Shown: piece by piece, positions 1 to 13,755 of the stretch
Position numbering within the stretch: position 1 is the stretch's first letter
Layout of the letters: each line of letters opens with the position of its first letter
Source of the DNA: Sycobia sp. Sy_11
Lineage: Eukaryota; Arthropoda; Insecta; Hymenoptera; Epichrysomallidae
Direction of reading: 5' to 3'
Length of the DNA stretch: 64,000 nucleotides
Assembly: GCA_018907035.1 (NCBI GenBank)
Contig: JACCIC010000063.1
Location: 1,621,001 to 1,685,000, forward strand
Position numbers and translations under genes: made by a program
Notes under the pieces: generated by a model
The model's database searches: none
Told to the model about the DNA's origin: nothing
Seen by the model: the letters and a program-made list of their open reading frames with translations, nothing else

Positions 1-27
1 AAATAGATGTACATAATTCTTACAAAA

Positions 28-576
28 AGAGGCCGCGACATTTGGCAGGTAGATTTAGTCCAGATTAGGCGAGGTGACTCGGATTACCTTCAAAATAAGT
101 CCTGCAAAATTTTAGGACCTAATGCTTTTTCATTGCGAAAACATGCTAATTTCTTTTTTACTATTATTAATTAAATTGGAAATATTGTGATTATCGTCGA
201 GATTTATTTTGTAAATGCAAATCTTAATTTATTTTGTATGAATCTATACATTTCATAGTTTTTTACAGGGTGCAGTGTCAGTCAGATAGTCCGTTACTTG
301 CAAATGAATTTTTATTTTAATATTTCAAATTTTATGGGGTGACTATAAGCAAAGACAGTTCGACTGCCATTATAGTTACATTGCATTGGTATGCTAAGAA
401 CATTGTAAAGTCGATAAAAATATTGACTATTTTTGTATATAAATAATTGGTGTATATTACTGACTCAAGTGGAGTTATTGACTGTGTTCTAAAACTTTGC
501 AGCGCTTACTTTGGAGGTGATCCAAGCTACCTCACTTAATCTGAACCAAATGCGTCATCCAAATATCGAGGCCTCT
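28..576. mobile_element. MITE-like element with ~90-bp terminal inverted repeats
   Basis: The two ends are inverted copies. The left end starts AGAGGCCGCGACATTTGG, and the reverse complement of the right end starts AGAGGCCTCGATATTTGG. The match continues, imperfectly, for about 90 bases to a shared GCAAA(A/G)TTTTAG. No transposase frame lies between the ends, so this reads as a non-autonomous DNA transposon. The middle (about 275-375) holds a further short inverted segment related to the family seen at 12652-12780, 14512-14560 and 57011-57395, so it may be composite. I could not identify a clear target-site duplication or assign a superfamily. Confidence 0.6.
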
Positions 577-2078
<1,502 letters not shown>

Positions 2079-2079
2079 G

Positions 2080-3340
2080 TACATATTCATCGCCGTTGGA
2101 GAAAGCAGCAATATAAATTTTGATCGTCTTGTGGAAGCTAAATATTATTTACCACGTGAAAAATTTTACTTCAGAGAGAAACGTGGAAAAAAGATCTCAC
2201 GAAACAATAAATTTCGTACGAATAACTCAATATTTTACACGGTGAGAAGAAAACATATTCTGTTCAACTCGTGATTTTGTAGTTCATTAAAATAATGTTT
2301 TTTTTCAACGATTGAGAGGGATAAATAATAAATGAATTGTCGATCAATATATGCAGGTGCGCTATTTATTATTGTTTTTAAATAGTTAATAAATGTTCCC
2401 TTTTGAATCAAATATAGTTAAAATTTTTCCAGAGATAGATGAGATAGTCTTACTTTGATCATTTTTTGAGAACACAAGCATGTGGAAGGAGGATGACTTT
2501 AGAATAAATTTGCGCAGCATATGTTTATAAGTACATAAAATTATTTTTTTATTAGTATCCTTTTTAAAATACCTCTCATAGATAATATAAATTTTATTTA
2601 CAAGATGTGAAACTTTTGAAATTGAGACACTTTAGTACAATACAATATATTGATTAGTGCATTCGCAGTAGCATAAGATGTTCTATTAAATAAAATTATT
2701 AATTTTTTATTAGAAAATTTGGTTGAAAAACTTAAGTACTAGAATTACATAATTCCTAATGTACGACTCTCTATTTAAAAATTATATTAGAATAAACATT
2801 ATAAAACATACATATTATTATTGAAGCTAATCGATGTGTTTTTCAAAAAAATTTAAAAAAAAAACAGATTTTATTATTTTTCGCCTTTAGCCACCTGTTG
2901 GGTTAATCAGTTAGACGGCTAGTGACTTATTTTTATAGACATACAAAAGGAAAGAATATTATTCATTACTTATGAAATGAAAAATAATATTTTGTTTGTG
3001 AGAAGAAATAAAATGAAAAGTCTGTAATGCATTAATCTTGTTCAATTAATTATTTATTATCAAGGGACTACATGGATTTTTAGTTCTTTAATATATATTG
3101 AGAATGAATTCTGTACACTTACAACGATATGAAAAACTATCTGTTAATATGCAGAATAAAATTTTCATAAATTTAAAATTTAGTTAAAGTTTTTGCCAAT
3201 GTTTAATGTATTTGAAAATAGCTCGCAAAACATTGATTAGCTGCAACAATATACGTATATATATGTGTATATAAAACACTGTAGAAAATAAATTGACTGA
3301 TTAAATTAATACGTTTAAATTATATAGCAAAAAAGTCCAT
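2080..3340. other. AT-rich intergenic DNA, no gene seen
   Basis: Low-complexity AT-rich sequence with no supported coding region or element ends. Confidence 0.5.
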
Positions 3341-3650
3341 TCACACGATTGGCCTATCCAAAGAATAACACATAGGATGTTGTCCGACAAAATAGTCGTT
3401 CGCGTCAGCTTGACAGCTGTGTATCATCTCGGTTACAACAGCGTTATCGTCTGTGCTCGCGGTTGCTATATCCACGGAAGGTCCATCTTTCTCGGCGTCT
3501 GTGTGCGTCCGCAATTTTTCCGACGCCCACGCAGCTCGCGCACGCCCAATCGCCGAGCTCCGCATTATAACTGTATATATAGCGAGCGCGCGTCTTTTCC
3601 CATCCATCGCCCCATCTCCTTCTGCCTGGTGTCGAATAAATCATTTTCGC

Positions 3651-3708
<58 letters not shown>

Positions 3709-5010
3709 TCTGCCACACAGGCGCGCGCAGCGTACATTATGGCGCATTGAAACGTTTAGTCACGCGCGCGCGCACGCACGATGGATAGGCCAGCGCTCCA
3801 TAGCCGTATAAACACACACACACACGTACACACACATACACGCTGCAATTATGCAAAAACGCAGCTATAGGCCGCAGGGGATAGATTTAACGAGCGTTGC
3901 CTGTGATGCATTGGAGGCGTTTAACGTCTATATCTCTTTGATATCTTAATTTCTTGCAATAAAGGATCCGAGGGGAGCGGGCGCGGAAAAGTGCTCATTG
4001 ACAACCTACGATCTTTTCAGGAGTTGTATACAATGGAGGTCGTGGCACGACCAGCGATGCTTTGTTCCGTCGAGGAGGGAAAAATTTTAGCGAACCAATC
4101 ATTCTGAACAAATACCGCTGCGCCGACATGAGCGCTGGTCGCCCGGACGCGCCGTTTATAACAACACACTCGCATCTATTCACACGCACTACACTTTGCG
4201 ACATCTTCCGATAGTTGTAAAAATTTCTGGGGCGCCAAGTTCTATTGCCTTGCGTTTACTGAATTGTTCGCGAACCCGCCATCACGGTCAAAGTAACGCA
4301 TCGCATCGGGTCTTTTGTTAGGTTACGGCATTTTGCCGCGCACGCGTACGAAAATATTATACCGAGAGGATTCTCGTAACGATGTAATTTCGAGCGGGCG
4401 GGGACTGAAATGGCCACCGATGGATCGCTCCTGTTCCATTGTCGCGCTTCCACACGGTCGTCGGAAGAGGCAAGAAGAGAGGAAACGGCCGTCTCGAACC
4501 CCTTTCGTGCGCCCGCGCCACTGCGACAGCTCGAGTGTAATCAGCGACCTACAAAGACGCGGGCTCGCGGGGGCCAAGGAAGACTTAAGGACCCCGCGCC
4601 GCGCACGCCTATATTATAATCGTCGGCTAAAGAGCGCATTGACTGTGCGGTTGGCGCGCGAGCACGACTTTGACCAGGGCTACACGGCCGCAATTTTAAT
4701 GATTTTTTAATACACATAGTCGAGGGAATTACGCCAGAGAGAAATTATATGCGCCCACAGAACTGACAATTTGCCGCACGAAATTGCAGGAGAATCTGGG
4801 GAATTGCGAGCCGGCGAAAATTGTGTCGTCGTCTGCCGTCGCTTACCGCGCGGGGAATTCTTGCAATATTCCTCCTTAACGATCCAGTTGGAAATGAGAG
4901 CGACGCGCTCTACCGGCGAGAAAGATCGATTGGTGGATTTAGCGGCCAGCTCAAGCTATATAACTGCCCACGTTTCCTTCTATATACTATACAGACCAGT
5001 TGATAATATT
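3340..5010. other. CpG-rich island, candidate regulatory DNA
   Basis: Base composition shifts abruptly from AT-rich to GC- and CpG-rich, then back at about 5010. A (TA)n tract (3652-3706) and CG/CA alternating tracts (about 3762-3840) interrupt it. The open frames on both strands (up to about 144 codons) overlap one another, cross microsatellites and show no domain, which is expected from stop-poor GC-rich DNA. A promoter or enhancer role is inference from composition. Confidence 0.4.
3652..3706. repeat. (TA)n microsatellite
   Basis: Perfect TA dinucleotides inside the first CpG-rich island. Confidence 0.95.
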
Positions 5011-6855
5011 TTTTTCCTTTTTCTCAGCTTAAACCCTGAAAGAATAGTCGAAGCATATTCATTCGTATTTCGTAGAAGTAGTTATTTAAATAAAGTATTC
5101 AAATTTTATAGATTTAATCATTCCAAATTTTTTTCAAAATTCAGAAATTTTATTAACTATTAGAATTCTTTTAAAACTGCTGTTGCTATTTTATAAAAGG
5201 TAACAAATTTTTTATATATACTGATGTTAATCATTTCTCGATTTTGTAATTTTAAGAATTATGTTACTAAATAATGATATTAAATACAGGAATGACTAAC
5301 ATGTAAATTGTCAATTGAAAAAATAACGTCTATGTGGAATTTCTTAATGAATATCAACAGATGTTGACTTGGCCTCTACTAGGTATTTTTTTGTTGTATT
5401 TGTTGAATAATTAACTAATGAAGAGTTAACTAGAAAACTCCGAGGAATCTTTAATATATATATATATATATATATAATTTTATCAGAGAATTTTTTAAAA
5501 GAATTCAAGTGATCTTTAAGTAATTCACCATTTATGTAAAGTATATCGTTTGCAATAAAAATTAAATCAGAACAAATATATACTTGTGGGAATAAAATAT
5601 ACGCGTATTTTTAAAAATTCCTTAATGAGTCTGATTAAAAATTATAATGGTCGTTTCAGTGAAATTTAAATAAATTCTGTTGGAATAATTAAACATTTAC
5701 TAGGAAGGAATATTAAATGAAGCACTTAAACCTTTCGAAAACCAGGATTAAAAGAATTTTCTAACTATGAAATAAAATGTATAACTAAGGATAATATAAA
5801 TTATGCTTGTTTTAAAGTAGGTAAGCCATTGGACTCTTCGGTTGTAAAGGCCATTAATATTAGAATTTGGAAGAAAGTTTATATTTATTTTTTTCTCATT
5901 ACTCAAGTATAATATATTTTAAAAATAATACTTGTTTATGACCATATTTGGTTCATTTCGTTTCTAAGAATATTATGGGTTTAAAAATAACAAAAATCTT
6001 CTGTAAATTAAACTAAAATTTTGATATAATTTACTGGAATCCGCCGTTTGTTGACTACCATCGAATTCAATCCAAGGTGAATTGAACATTCAATGAAAAA
6101 AGATGCGTTCATTGGCACATTCGAATATTTTTACATGGGGCACATTTACCGGGTTTTATTCGATTATTATAACTAATTACAATTATGAAGTTAAACTTGA
6201 CTTTTCATCAGACTTAAGGAATTGTTTATTAGTAACAAGAAATTTATCATTAAAATCGATTAAAACACGCAATAAACTTTTTTTTAAATATTTTTTTTAA
6301 CCGAATATTCTAAAAAAAAGTATTTTGCTTTTTAGGCCAATTTGAAGTACTTTTTTAACAACTTTTCCCTGTAAAATTAGTACTTTAGGAGTAACACAAA
6401 CTTCTATCGACTATGTGAAAGAAATGACAGTAACTGTAAGTTTGTAGTTCGAAAATTATTATTTTGAACAATTATTTTAAATCCCGTCACTAGATATACG
6501 ATTTATATTTATTTGAAGTTGATGGTATGGAACTTCTATCATATAAAAATTTAACTGAAAATTCAGACCGGAAAATGATTTTCAAATTCAAACTAAATTT
6601 TGGATTCTTAAATTATGTTTCCGAAAAAAATTATGGTCGACATTGCTAAGATCGATCGAAAATTAGAAGATCGAAAATTAGCGGATTTGAAATACGAATA
6701 GATTTTATCGAAAAACAGAGGCATAAGGAAGTTATTAAATTTGCAGAGTTTTTGTTTCTTCTCAAATCTGTCAATTGATTTCAAAACAATATCAAAATTA
6801 TCAAGGAAATAAAGATCTAGAAAATGTGCCACTTCTCCATATTATTCTCATTATA
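5011..6855. other. AT-rich intergenic DNA, no gene seen
   Basis: AT-rich sequence with a short (TA)n run at about 5454-5476. The open frames are short, Phe/Leu/Ile/Lys-rich products of AT composition. Confidence 0.5.
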
Positions 6856-7347
6856 CAGGGTGTCCCAAAATCGATAATCCCCACTAGCCGATCGGTAATT
6901 AGCAAAGAAAATCGAATAGAAAGGTTACATTTATTTTGGAAAATTACAAATAATTTTGGCGCTACGCGTCGAGTTGCATAAAGTCAATGAGAGGCAATGC
7001 ACGAACCCGCAGTTGTTTATAAATATAAATATCATTAGTTCTGATCGATATTTCTAATGTATAAAAAGTATACGTATGTTGTCGTTTATATATTAGTCAC
7101 AAAATTATCTTCAAATAAAGAACGAAAATTGTTCATACTGCTGCCGACAAGCTCCTCTCATTATTCTTCGGATTCTAGTTCGATTGTCCGCCCATCCTAA
7201 TTAGCGTTTACTCATTGGCCGATGATTATTGGCACGTAGCGCAACAGTCATTTGCAGTTTTCCAAAATGCATAGAACCTTTGCATTCGGTTACCCCTGTT
7301 CATTACTGATCGACTAGTGTGAATAATCATATTTGGGAGACACCCTG
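6856..7347. mobile_element. Foldback MITE, CAGGGTGTCCC family, copy 1
   Basis: The element begins CAGGGTGTCCCAAAA and ends with the complementary CACCCTG. It is flanked by TA on both sides (6854-6855 and 7348-7349), as expected for a TA target duplication. The inverted arms align imperfectly for about 100 bases, reaching TTTTGGAAAA and the shared GCGCTACG block. There is no transposase frame. A TA duplication is consistent with derivation from an IS630/Tc1/mariner-type element; that assignment is inference. Confidence 0.75.
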
Positions 7348-7399
7348 TATGTACACATCAATCGGATTCTCATGCAAAAAATCTCGCGATAATAATGAT

Positions 7400-8000
7400 C
7401 AATTTCCCAGGAGCATCTTCACGTCGGTCTCGTCAAGCATCGTTTCTAGAGCAGAATAATCTATACCAACGAAGGATAGTTGCTTGATTCGACGGACTCC
7501 CTTCTCCCCTTGACATCTTGTCTCTTGCGTAAGCGCGCGACAGATGCAAATATATGCGAAGGAGTGGGTAGCGGCGCGACCCTCGGCGACCCGCGTGCCC
7601 GGTGGTCCAATTTGCGGCTGCTTTGTCCAATTACGCGCTTATTAGCTATTACCGATGCCGCGTACATGTGTATATATATACATACACATATATATATATA
7701 TATACATACATATATATATATATATATATACATACATACATACATACATACATACATACATACTCCTACGCGGTCCGGCGCTGTGACCGCGACGTTGCTG
7801 CGAGTCTTCTCATCTCCAAGAATCGGCATTTGCTGCCCGCGGCGTCTGCTCGTTATATCGTGGCGGGATCGGTTAAATGGGACATTAATGCATGGTGACA
7901 CTGAGCGCTGAGAAGCCAGCATCGATAGCCTCTACAGTCGGCAGGGGAAGAGAAAGGAGGAAACTGGCCGTCTCGCTAATGCCCGAACGCGCGGAGAAAT
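7400..8000. other. CpG-rich island with TA/CATA microsatellite core
   Basis: A GC-rich block surrounds an array of TATA and CATA units at about 7660-7763. Homeodomain-like ATTA/TAAT cores lie in GC-rich context around 7625-7655. The overlapping open frames on both strands run through the microsatellite and are not credible genes. An enhancer or promoter role is a guess from composition. Confidence 0.4.
7660..7763. repeat. Compound (TA)n/(CATA)n microsatellite
   Basis: Alternating blocks of TA dinucleotides and CATA tetranucleotides. Confidence 0.93.
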
Positions 8001-9190
8001 TTTTTTTTTGCATGTATACTATAAGTGTATGCGAGATTTGAAGCTATGGAACGTTCGACCGTGTATACATCTGTATGTATATATATGTAGTATAGAGATT
8101 AAGTAAACATTAAAGGAAAAAAATTTGTTTTTGCTTCAGAGGTCGCACACATCATTCGAATTTGTAGATCGAAAACCATCTTTTTTTGTTTAATCCATCA
8201 AAGCAGGTAATAATGAAACGAAATAATTACTACTATAAAGAATAATATAACATGTATCTAATTTTTCCTTTCTCTATTTCTTTTATTATCATGCATTGAG
8301 GTGAATTCTTTACCCCGAGCAAGACTTTTAATCAAGGAGTGCGATCGCCATCCGATGGCAAAAATGGAAAACAAGATAGAGGCCGACCGAACTTACTTTA
8401 TTCTTTGAAATGGGATTACAAAAAATTAAAATATTTGTAGCATCTCTAAATTGTATTTAACAGTATTAAAAGCTATATAATTTAATTAATAAACTGACAA
8501 GCAATAGAAACTGTATGATATATTAAAAAAATTTTATATAAAATGAATTATTCTTATAATAAAAGATATTACGCAGTGAAGACTTTTTGACCATTGTCTG
8601 ATTAGATCGAGCAGTCCATCTTCCATAGAATTCCTTGTTTTCTAACTTCCGGTTGAATCAAGCAAGAACCAAGACATATCATGCATGTGAATATATCTAT
8701 GTATTTTTTGAGATATTTTTATAGTCTGTCAGATCCGCCACCACCTATAAAATTTTCAATTTTTGGAGCGTTAATTCAACGTTCAAAATCTTATTTGTAA
8801 TATAAGAAGACCCAACAATATTTAAATATAAAGTGAATAATTTAATTTTTAAGCCGTTCAAATTGAAAAAAAAGATATTTTCTGCAGTTGTTACAATCTC
8901 CATAAAAATGCGCAATTTTTAAAATCTATGAAACTACAGTGAAAATCTATAAGTTACAAGAGAATACATAATAAAATAATTGTATTTTGATTTAAATGCT
9001 TAATATTGTATATATATAGAGTTGTATATGGTATTTATTATAAGGAATCTAAAAGTCAAAATATCGTAAATTTTAAAAAGTTTATTTATTTAAATTCATG
9101 TTGGCATTGCATTATTGTGAAATAATATAGGTCAATTCTACTTTTATAAAATACTTTTTGAAAAGTTTTTAATCGGTACAGTTTTTACGT
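8000..9190. other. AT-rich intergenic DNA, no gene seen
   Basis: No open frame of note and no recognised element ends. Confidence 0.5.
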
Positions 9191-9194
9191 TTAA

Positions 9195-9698
9195 CCCTTA
9201 AAGAACAGGGATTTTAGATATTTTCAATGCGTATTATTTGTATGAAAAAGTGATCATTGGTACCTAATTTTAACCTAAACTGAGAATAAATGTTTGCGAG
9301 TCGGAGCATGACGCATACGTGCCTTATGCCGATCCGGAACGGTAATGCCCATGTTAAATTTCTCATAATTGAAAAAAATTATTCTATATGCATGAAAAAG
9401 TATATATATACATCGATTTTCGGGTCGCTGATTAAGATTCTGAAGTGAATTGAAAAATTAGAACTTTTTGATGAACAAAATATGATAAATCCTTATTTAG
9501 TTTATTTTAAAATTTGATAAAATAACTATGTATTTATGTATAATAATAATAATTAATTATTTATACTAATTATTATTATTTATTACTGATTATTATTAAC
9601 ATCTATCCATCATTCTTAATCATTATTCGGTACAAAATAGGTGTTTTACAATGGTTTATTTTCTGACGCATATATGTGTCATACCGGTACTCTAAGGG
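9195..9698. mobile_element. piggyBac-type non-autonomous element
   Basis: A TTAA at 9191-9194 is followed by CCCTTAAAGAACAGGG. The other end reads CCGGTACTCTAAGGG followed by TCAA, one substitution from TTAA. The ends are thus inverted repeats beginning CCCTTA(A/G)AG(A/T)AC. Subterminal GACGCATA motifs lie near both ends (about 9309 and 9664). TTAA targets and CCC termini are typical of piggyBac elements. There is no transposase frame, so this is an old internally deleted copy or MITE. Confidence 0.6.
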
Positions 9699-9839
9699 TC
9701 AATAACAATCTATCTTCATGCTTAAAATGACAAGTCCCTGTATTTGTTTGTATAGCTTAAAGAAACATTATTTCTTTAGTTCGGTATCAAAACCATGTTT
9801 AAGTTCAATAATATATTAATAATATTTATAATAATATGT

Positions 9840-10620
9840 TCAGTCACATTGGCAACCTCGTGAACTCACTTCAGAAACAACAATATACCGAGTGTCCCTC
9901 CGTTTGACCAGTTGCCCAGCAGCACCGATCGACATTCTCTCGATTTTTCTCGTCATCCACCTGTCGCCGCGGTCCAAAAAGAAGTTCCTGACACGCATTA
10001 GGATTCGTCGCGAATTCAGCCCGACGGCCATTAAAATTTGGACTTTCTCATCAAGTTTCTCCGGTCGTCGGGAGCTGCGGGCACTCCGCTACTGCCGAAA
10101 TCGTGGAAAGTCGCACGAAAGTCGCACGTGTCGCACATAAACTCCCACAAAATCATGGGGGGAGGGCGGGTGGGGGGGGGGCTTACGCACTGTTCCGGCG
10201 GCGTCCCATCAAACGCACGTCGCGCCTACGCGGCTGGCATCCGTCTCTCTTTCTCTCTTCACTTGTGCTGCCGCGTGCATGCGCGCGCCATCAGTTGAGT
10301 GGAAGCGACGACGGATGGCGCGGCGCGGGCGGAGAAAAAATGAGGCAAAACGCGTGCCGCGCGTGATGAGCATCGGTCCGATTGCATTATGCGTTCCTGG
10401 ATAAGGAGGAGGGCCCGTAAATCGGGTTGAGGAGTGTCCGTGAGCATGCGAGGCGGAGAGAACTAAGTGTGAGCATGTGTGTATCTGGAGAATACGTGTC
10501 GCGGGAGCGCGAACACGATGAAACGTGCAGACTCGATTATGTTATGCTCTGGACTCGTTTTTATTCTCCTCTGTTGCGTGCCCTGCCTAATACTTTTCTG
10601 ACGATGCACAAAACATGTTA
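9840..10620. other. CpG-rich island
   Basis: GC-rich sequence with repeated GTCGCAC words around 10110-10135 and a run of ten G at 10172-10181. The open frames in several phases overlap and carry no domain I recognise. A role as a distal regulatory element or unannotated promoter is inferred from composition only. Confidence 0.4.
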
Positions 10621-11960
10621 GTTTTGAATATTAATCAATTTCTTGTATCACTTTTTGTATTTCTTTTCCACGTTATGAATTTATTTCTACGTTTTTGAAA
10701 TACAATAATTCTGATAATAATTACAATAGAAAGGATCTACGTGAAAATGCATTGACCGATGGAATGATGTAGATTTATCTTGTACATTCCTAGAAAAATA
10801 CTCATTTTTCATTTGCGAAATAAATAATTTAAAAAACAATTTAAAATCGATTTGCTAGAGAAAATAATTCTAGAAAATGACATGACAAAAAATCATCTGA
10901 TCAAGATTAGCAAGGTCTGCGTGATACATAAACAATCGTGTAGAATCATTACAAGGAATACTATCAGTAAAAGGAGTAGTGGACTTAGAATCAATAAAAT
11001 AAGAACTAAATAACGACTCTGATTTAAAAAAATCGATCTTTTTAAGTAAATATGTGATCGAGGAATCATTGGATTTCGGTACTATTTATGCATTCAGGCA
11101 TCATAGAACGTTTGACCGATACCTTAAGATCAAGTTTGCTTGCTCAGCTTAAGAAAAAAATCACTTATTAAAAAATATGAACGTTCAAATGATTATATTT
11201 CTATATTCAACAACATTGAAATAGGTGTTCTGTATGACTCCGGTGAAACTGACGTGTTTGAAAACCATTTAAACTATAGGAGTGAATAATGAAAGGTAGA
11301 AAATATCAAAGAAATTTCAAAGTTGCATTCAATTACATAAAAATCGTTAAATTTCTAAACATTAAAAATTATCAGCATTTATACTGAAGCTATACGACTT
11401 CTTTTGTCATCAGACCTAAATAAATTTTCTTGATCTGTACTCTGAAAGCTTATAACATAAGTTATCATTATCAGATTCAAGTTTATATTGAAAATGAATA
11501 TTAAAAGATACATATGAGAGAAATATAATAATTAACTTATAAATGAGGTCTAATAAGTAACAGTCAAAAACAAAGAGTGGTGCAATTGTTATATTTCCAA
11601 ATAGTGGAGAGTCTAAATATTAAAACCAAAATTAAATTACTGTTCTTCTTCTCCGAAATTTGCTCCGAAAACCTACATTCCTGCTGTTACTTTGTTTCTA
11701 TAGTACTATTTATTCATATTCTGCTATATTACCTCGGAATTTCAAAATTTCAAGAACTAGCCTTTTTGTATTTTGCGTATCTAAAGAATTTTATTCGAGA
11801 TGCAGTAAAGCATGTAATTTTTACTTAGGATATATTACAGCTGATTTTACTTCCCATTGAAGAAGTTCCTCAAGGAAATTGTGTTGGAGCAAGCACGAGC
11901 GATCCAGGTTTCGAAACTAGGAATTAAAAAAACTTCATTCCATTCAACTCAACCAGCCTT
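10620..11960. other. AT-rich intergenic DNA, no gene seen
   Basis: Only short AT-driven open frames, with no supported feature. Confidence 0.5.
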
Positions 11961-12440
11961 CAATGTTATTTTTCTTTCTTTCTCTCCCTCTCACTTGCAC
12001 CCCCTCTCGATTTTGGCAACAAATGTTTCGTATCCTCGAAGGACAGAAGCGCGATCGAGCTCTGCTTATACCGTCGCAACATCATCCGTCAGGTAAAGAG
12101 GTGTGCCCGGATCTGCCGGAGGCTGCGGTAGAACGTCAAAGGGCGTGGTATCAGATTACCAAATGCTCCGATGGCGCGTCGTTGCAAATGGAGCTTGCGC
12201 CCAACAAAACCGTCGGAGCAGGACAGAGGGAAGACACGAGAACGGCGTGACGTAACGAGACGCAGCACAGTGGCTCAGTTTCGCACAGGACCGTTTGTAG
12301 CGGTTGAACAATCGCCGGAAAAAGGAGAAGATGACGCAGAACTGCACGCCCACCCCTTTATCTCTAGGACAAAGCGAGGCAAACCGACACGGTGTTTTTT
12401 TTGCGTCTGCGCTAAAGATATAGATTGATTCGTTTAATTT
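11960..12440. other. GC-rich island with an open + strand frame of uncertain status
   Basis: After a pyrimidine tract there is a 95-codon open frame (11963-12250, +). A good donor-like CAG|GTAAAG lies at about 12095 within it. The peptide matches nothing I know, and opposite-strand frames of similar length overlap it. I treat it as non-coding GC-rich DNA, with a small chance that it is a host exon. Confidence 0.3.
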
Positions 12441-12651
12441 TAGCTTCAGACAAGCCATGGAATTTTTTCGCGGGATTTTACTATACTCAAAGAAGGGAAA
12501 TCCTCGAATCGCATTTGCTACAGTCTTGATTACAATGATATTGATTTACTCAAAATAGTTTCAAGCAATATTAGAATATTTTAAAAAAATCCTTACGTAG
12601 GAGAATTAAAAATTGTACTCACGTCGACTGTTCTGAATTAAATTAATAAAT

Positions 12652-12780
12652 ATTTTTATCGGTCTTACAGTCTTTATAACATAATATATTAGCTAAAATA
12701 ATGACAGTCAGACTGTCCTTGTTTATATTCATCCGCGAAGAATCTGAAATAAAACTTATTACTACAATAAATTATATCAG
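12652..12780. mobile_element. Left arm of a palindromic repeat family
   Basis: The block from TTTTTATCGGTCTTACAGTC through GACAGTCAGACTGTCC to GAATCTGAAAT matches the reverse complement of 57255-57395 almost word for word. An inverted counterpart lies at 14512-14560 (reverse complement contains CAACTATCCTTGTTTATAG and CGCAGATTCTGAA). The two arms flank the element at 12988-14249, which suggests that element inserted into an older palindromic element. Confidence 0.5.
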
Positions 12781-13175
12781 AAAATTTAAAATTGAAACTA
12801 AATATAAAAGTAATAATACAATAAAAATAATAAAATAAAAATTTTATGTTAGTGACGCACAACCTGGCTGCTCCCACCATCTTAAATTTAGATTCACCTT
12901 TGGTATTCGACATTTCGAATTGCTACAGTTTATCCTCAGGAACTAAACTACTACCTTACGTAGGAGAACAAGTAAATTACGAGATAACCCGTGCAGAAAT
13001 ATACTCGGCATATCCCTAGTTCGGGCTAGATCCTAGTCAGTATTACTGATGATTTTCTCATGTAGCTAATACTCGCCAGATCCGAGTTAGATTTCCCTTC
13101 GATCATCTAATAATCGTCTTATATTAATTATTACTTTCTCGACTTTATTCACATTTCCTCATCTTTTATTGATTT

Positions 13176-13440
13176 TTGAAAGAAATACGTGTTTTGTATA
13201 GTCAAAATTTTACAAGCAGAAAACTTAAGGAAATGATTAGGATTTCTATCTTGGTTTTAGTTAGATTTCCTTAACTTCTCCCTATTTTGGAAAAAATGGC
13301 GTTTTTCTAGGCGGAATCTGACAAGTAGGAGAATTAAGGAAATTGTTAGACTTTATATTTTGATTCTACTTAGATTTCCTCAACTTTTTCTAATATTGGA
13401 AAGAACGATGTCTTCTCTAATCAAGACCTTATAGGACGAA
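13176..13440 (+). repeat. ~110-bp imperfect tandem repeats inside the TIR element
   Basis: Three successive units start near 13176, 13287 and 13396. They share TTG(G/A)AAA(G/A)AA at the start, then AAGGAAAT(G/T)(A/G)TTAG and TTAGATTTCCT(T/C)AACTT. The third unit is partial. The same arrangement is visible in the inverted copy (about 63290-63545). Confidence 0.75.
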
Positions 13441-13464
13441 AATTAGATTTAAAATTAGATATAT

Positions 13465-13467
<3 letters not shown>

Positions 13468-13532
<65 letters not shown>
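13468..13532. repeat. (CA)n microsatellite within the TIR element
   Basis: This CA tract sits directly after AATTAGATATATTA. The inverted copy has a GT/CA plus TAAA tract at the equivalent point (63119-63248), so the microsatellite was seeded by the element itself. Confidence 0.93.
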
Positions 13533-13533
<1 letters not shown>

Positions 13534-13684
13534 TTATATATACACACCCGCAGATCTTTCCAACATGGGAAAGAATTTAAAAATTGATTTACTATGTATG
13601 TATTATCTTGTGTTTATAAAATATTATTATATGGTCTTAAGTGCTGTACGGTCATATGCAAAGTATAGTATAGTAATCGCATAT

Positions 13685-13755
13685 TGCGTTTTAGCATAGT
13701 GCATAATTCGTTAGCTTGCGAATCGTAGGGTCGTGGATTCGATACTCAGCGGACA
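13685..13755 (+). other. tRNA-like (SINE-type) segment with A and B box matches
   Basis: TAGCATAGTGC at 13692 fits the pol III A box except at its last position. GATTCGATAC at 13736 fits the B box at nine of ten positions. The spacing between their starts is 44 bases, as in tRNA genes. The stretch between reads like a degraded D arm and anticodon arm (ATAATTCGTTAGCTTGCGAATC). The 3' acceptor strand and CCA-adjacent pairing are not convincing, so it is not a functional tRNA gene. It is most likely a tRNA-derived internal promoter carried by the surrounding element. Confidence 0.5.

Noticed and set aside
11963..12250. 95-codon frame with a donor-like CAG|GTAAAG inside
   Set aside because: Tempting as an exon, but there is no matching acceptor with an AG at a sensible distance, no partner exon and no recognisable peptide. 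Left as uncertain GC-rich DNA.
13685..13755. Calling the tRNA-like segment a functional tRNA
   Set aside because: The acceptor stem does not pair and it lies inside a repeated mobile element.
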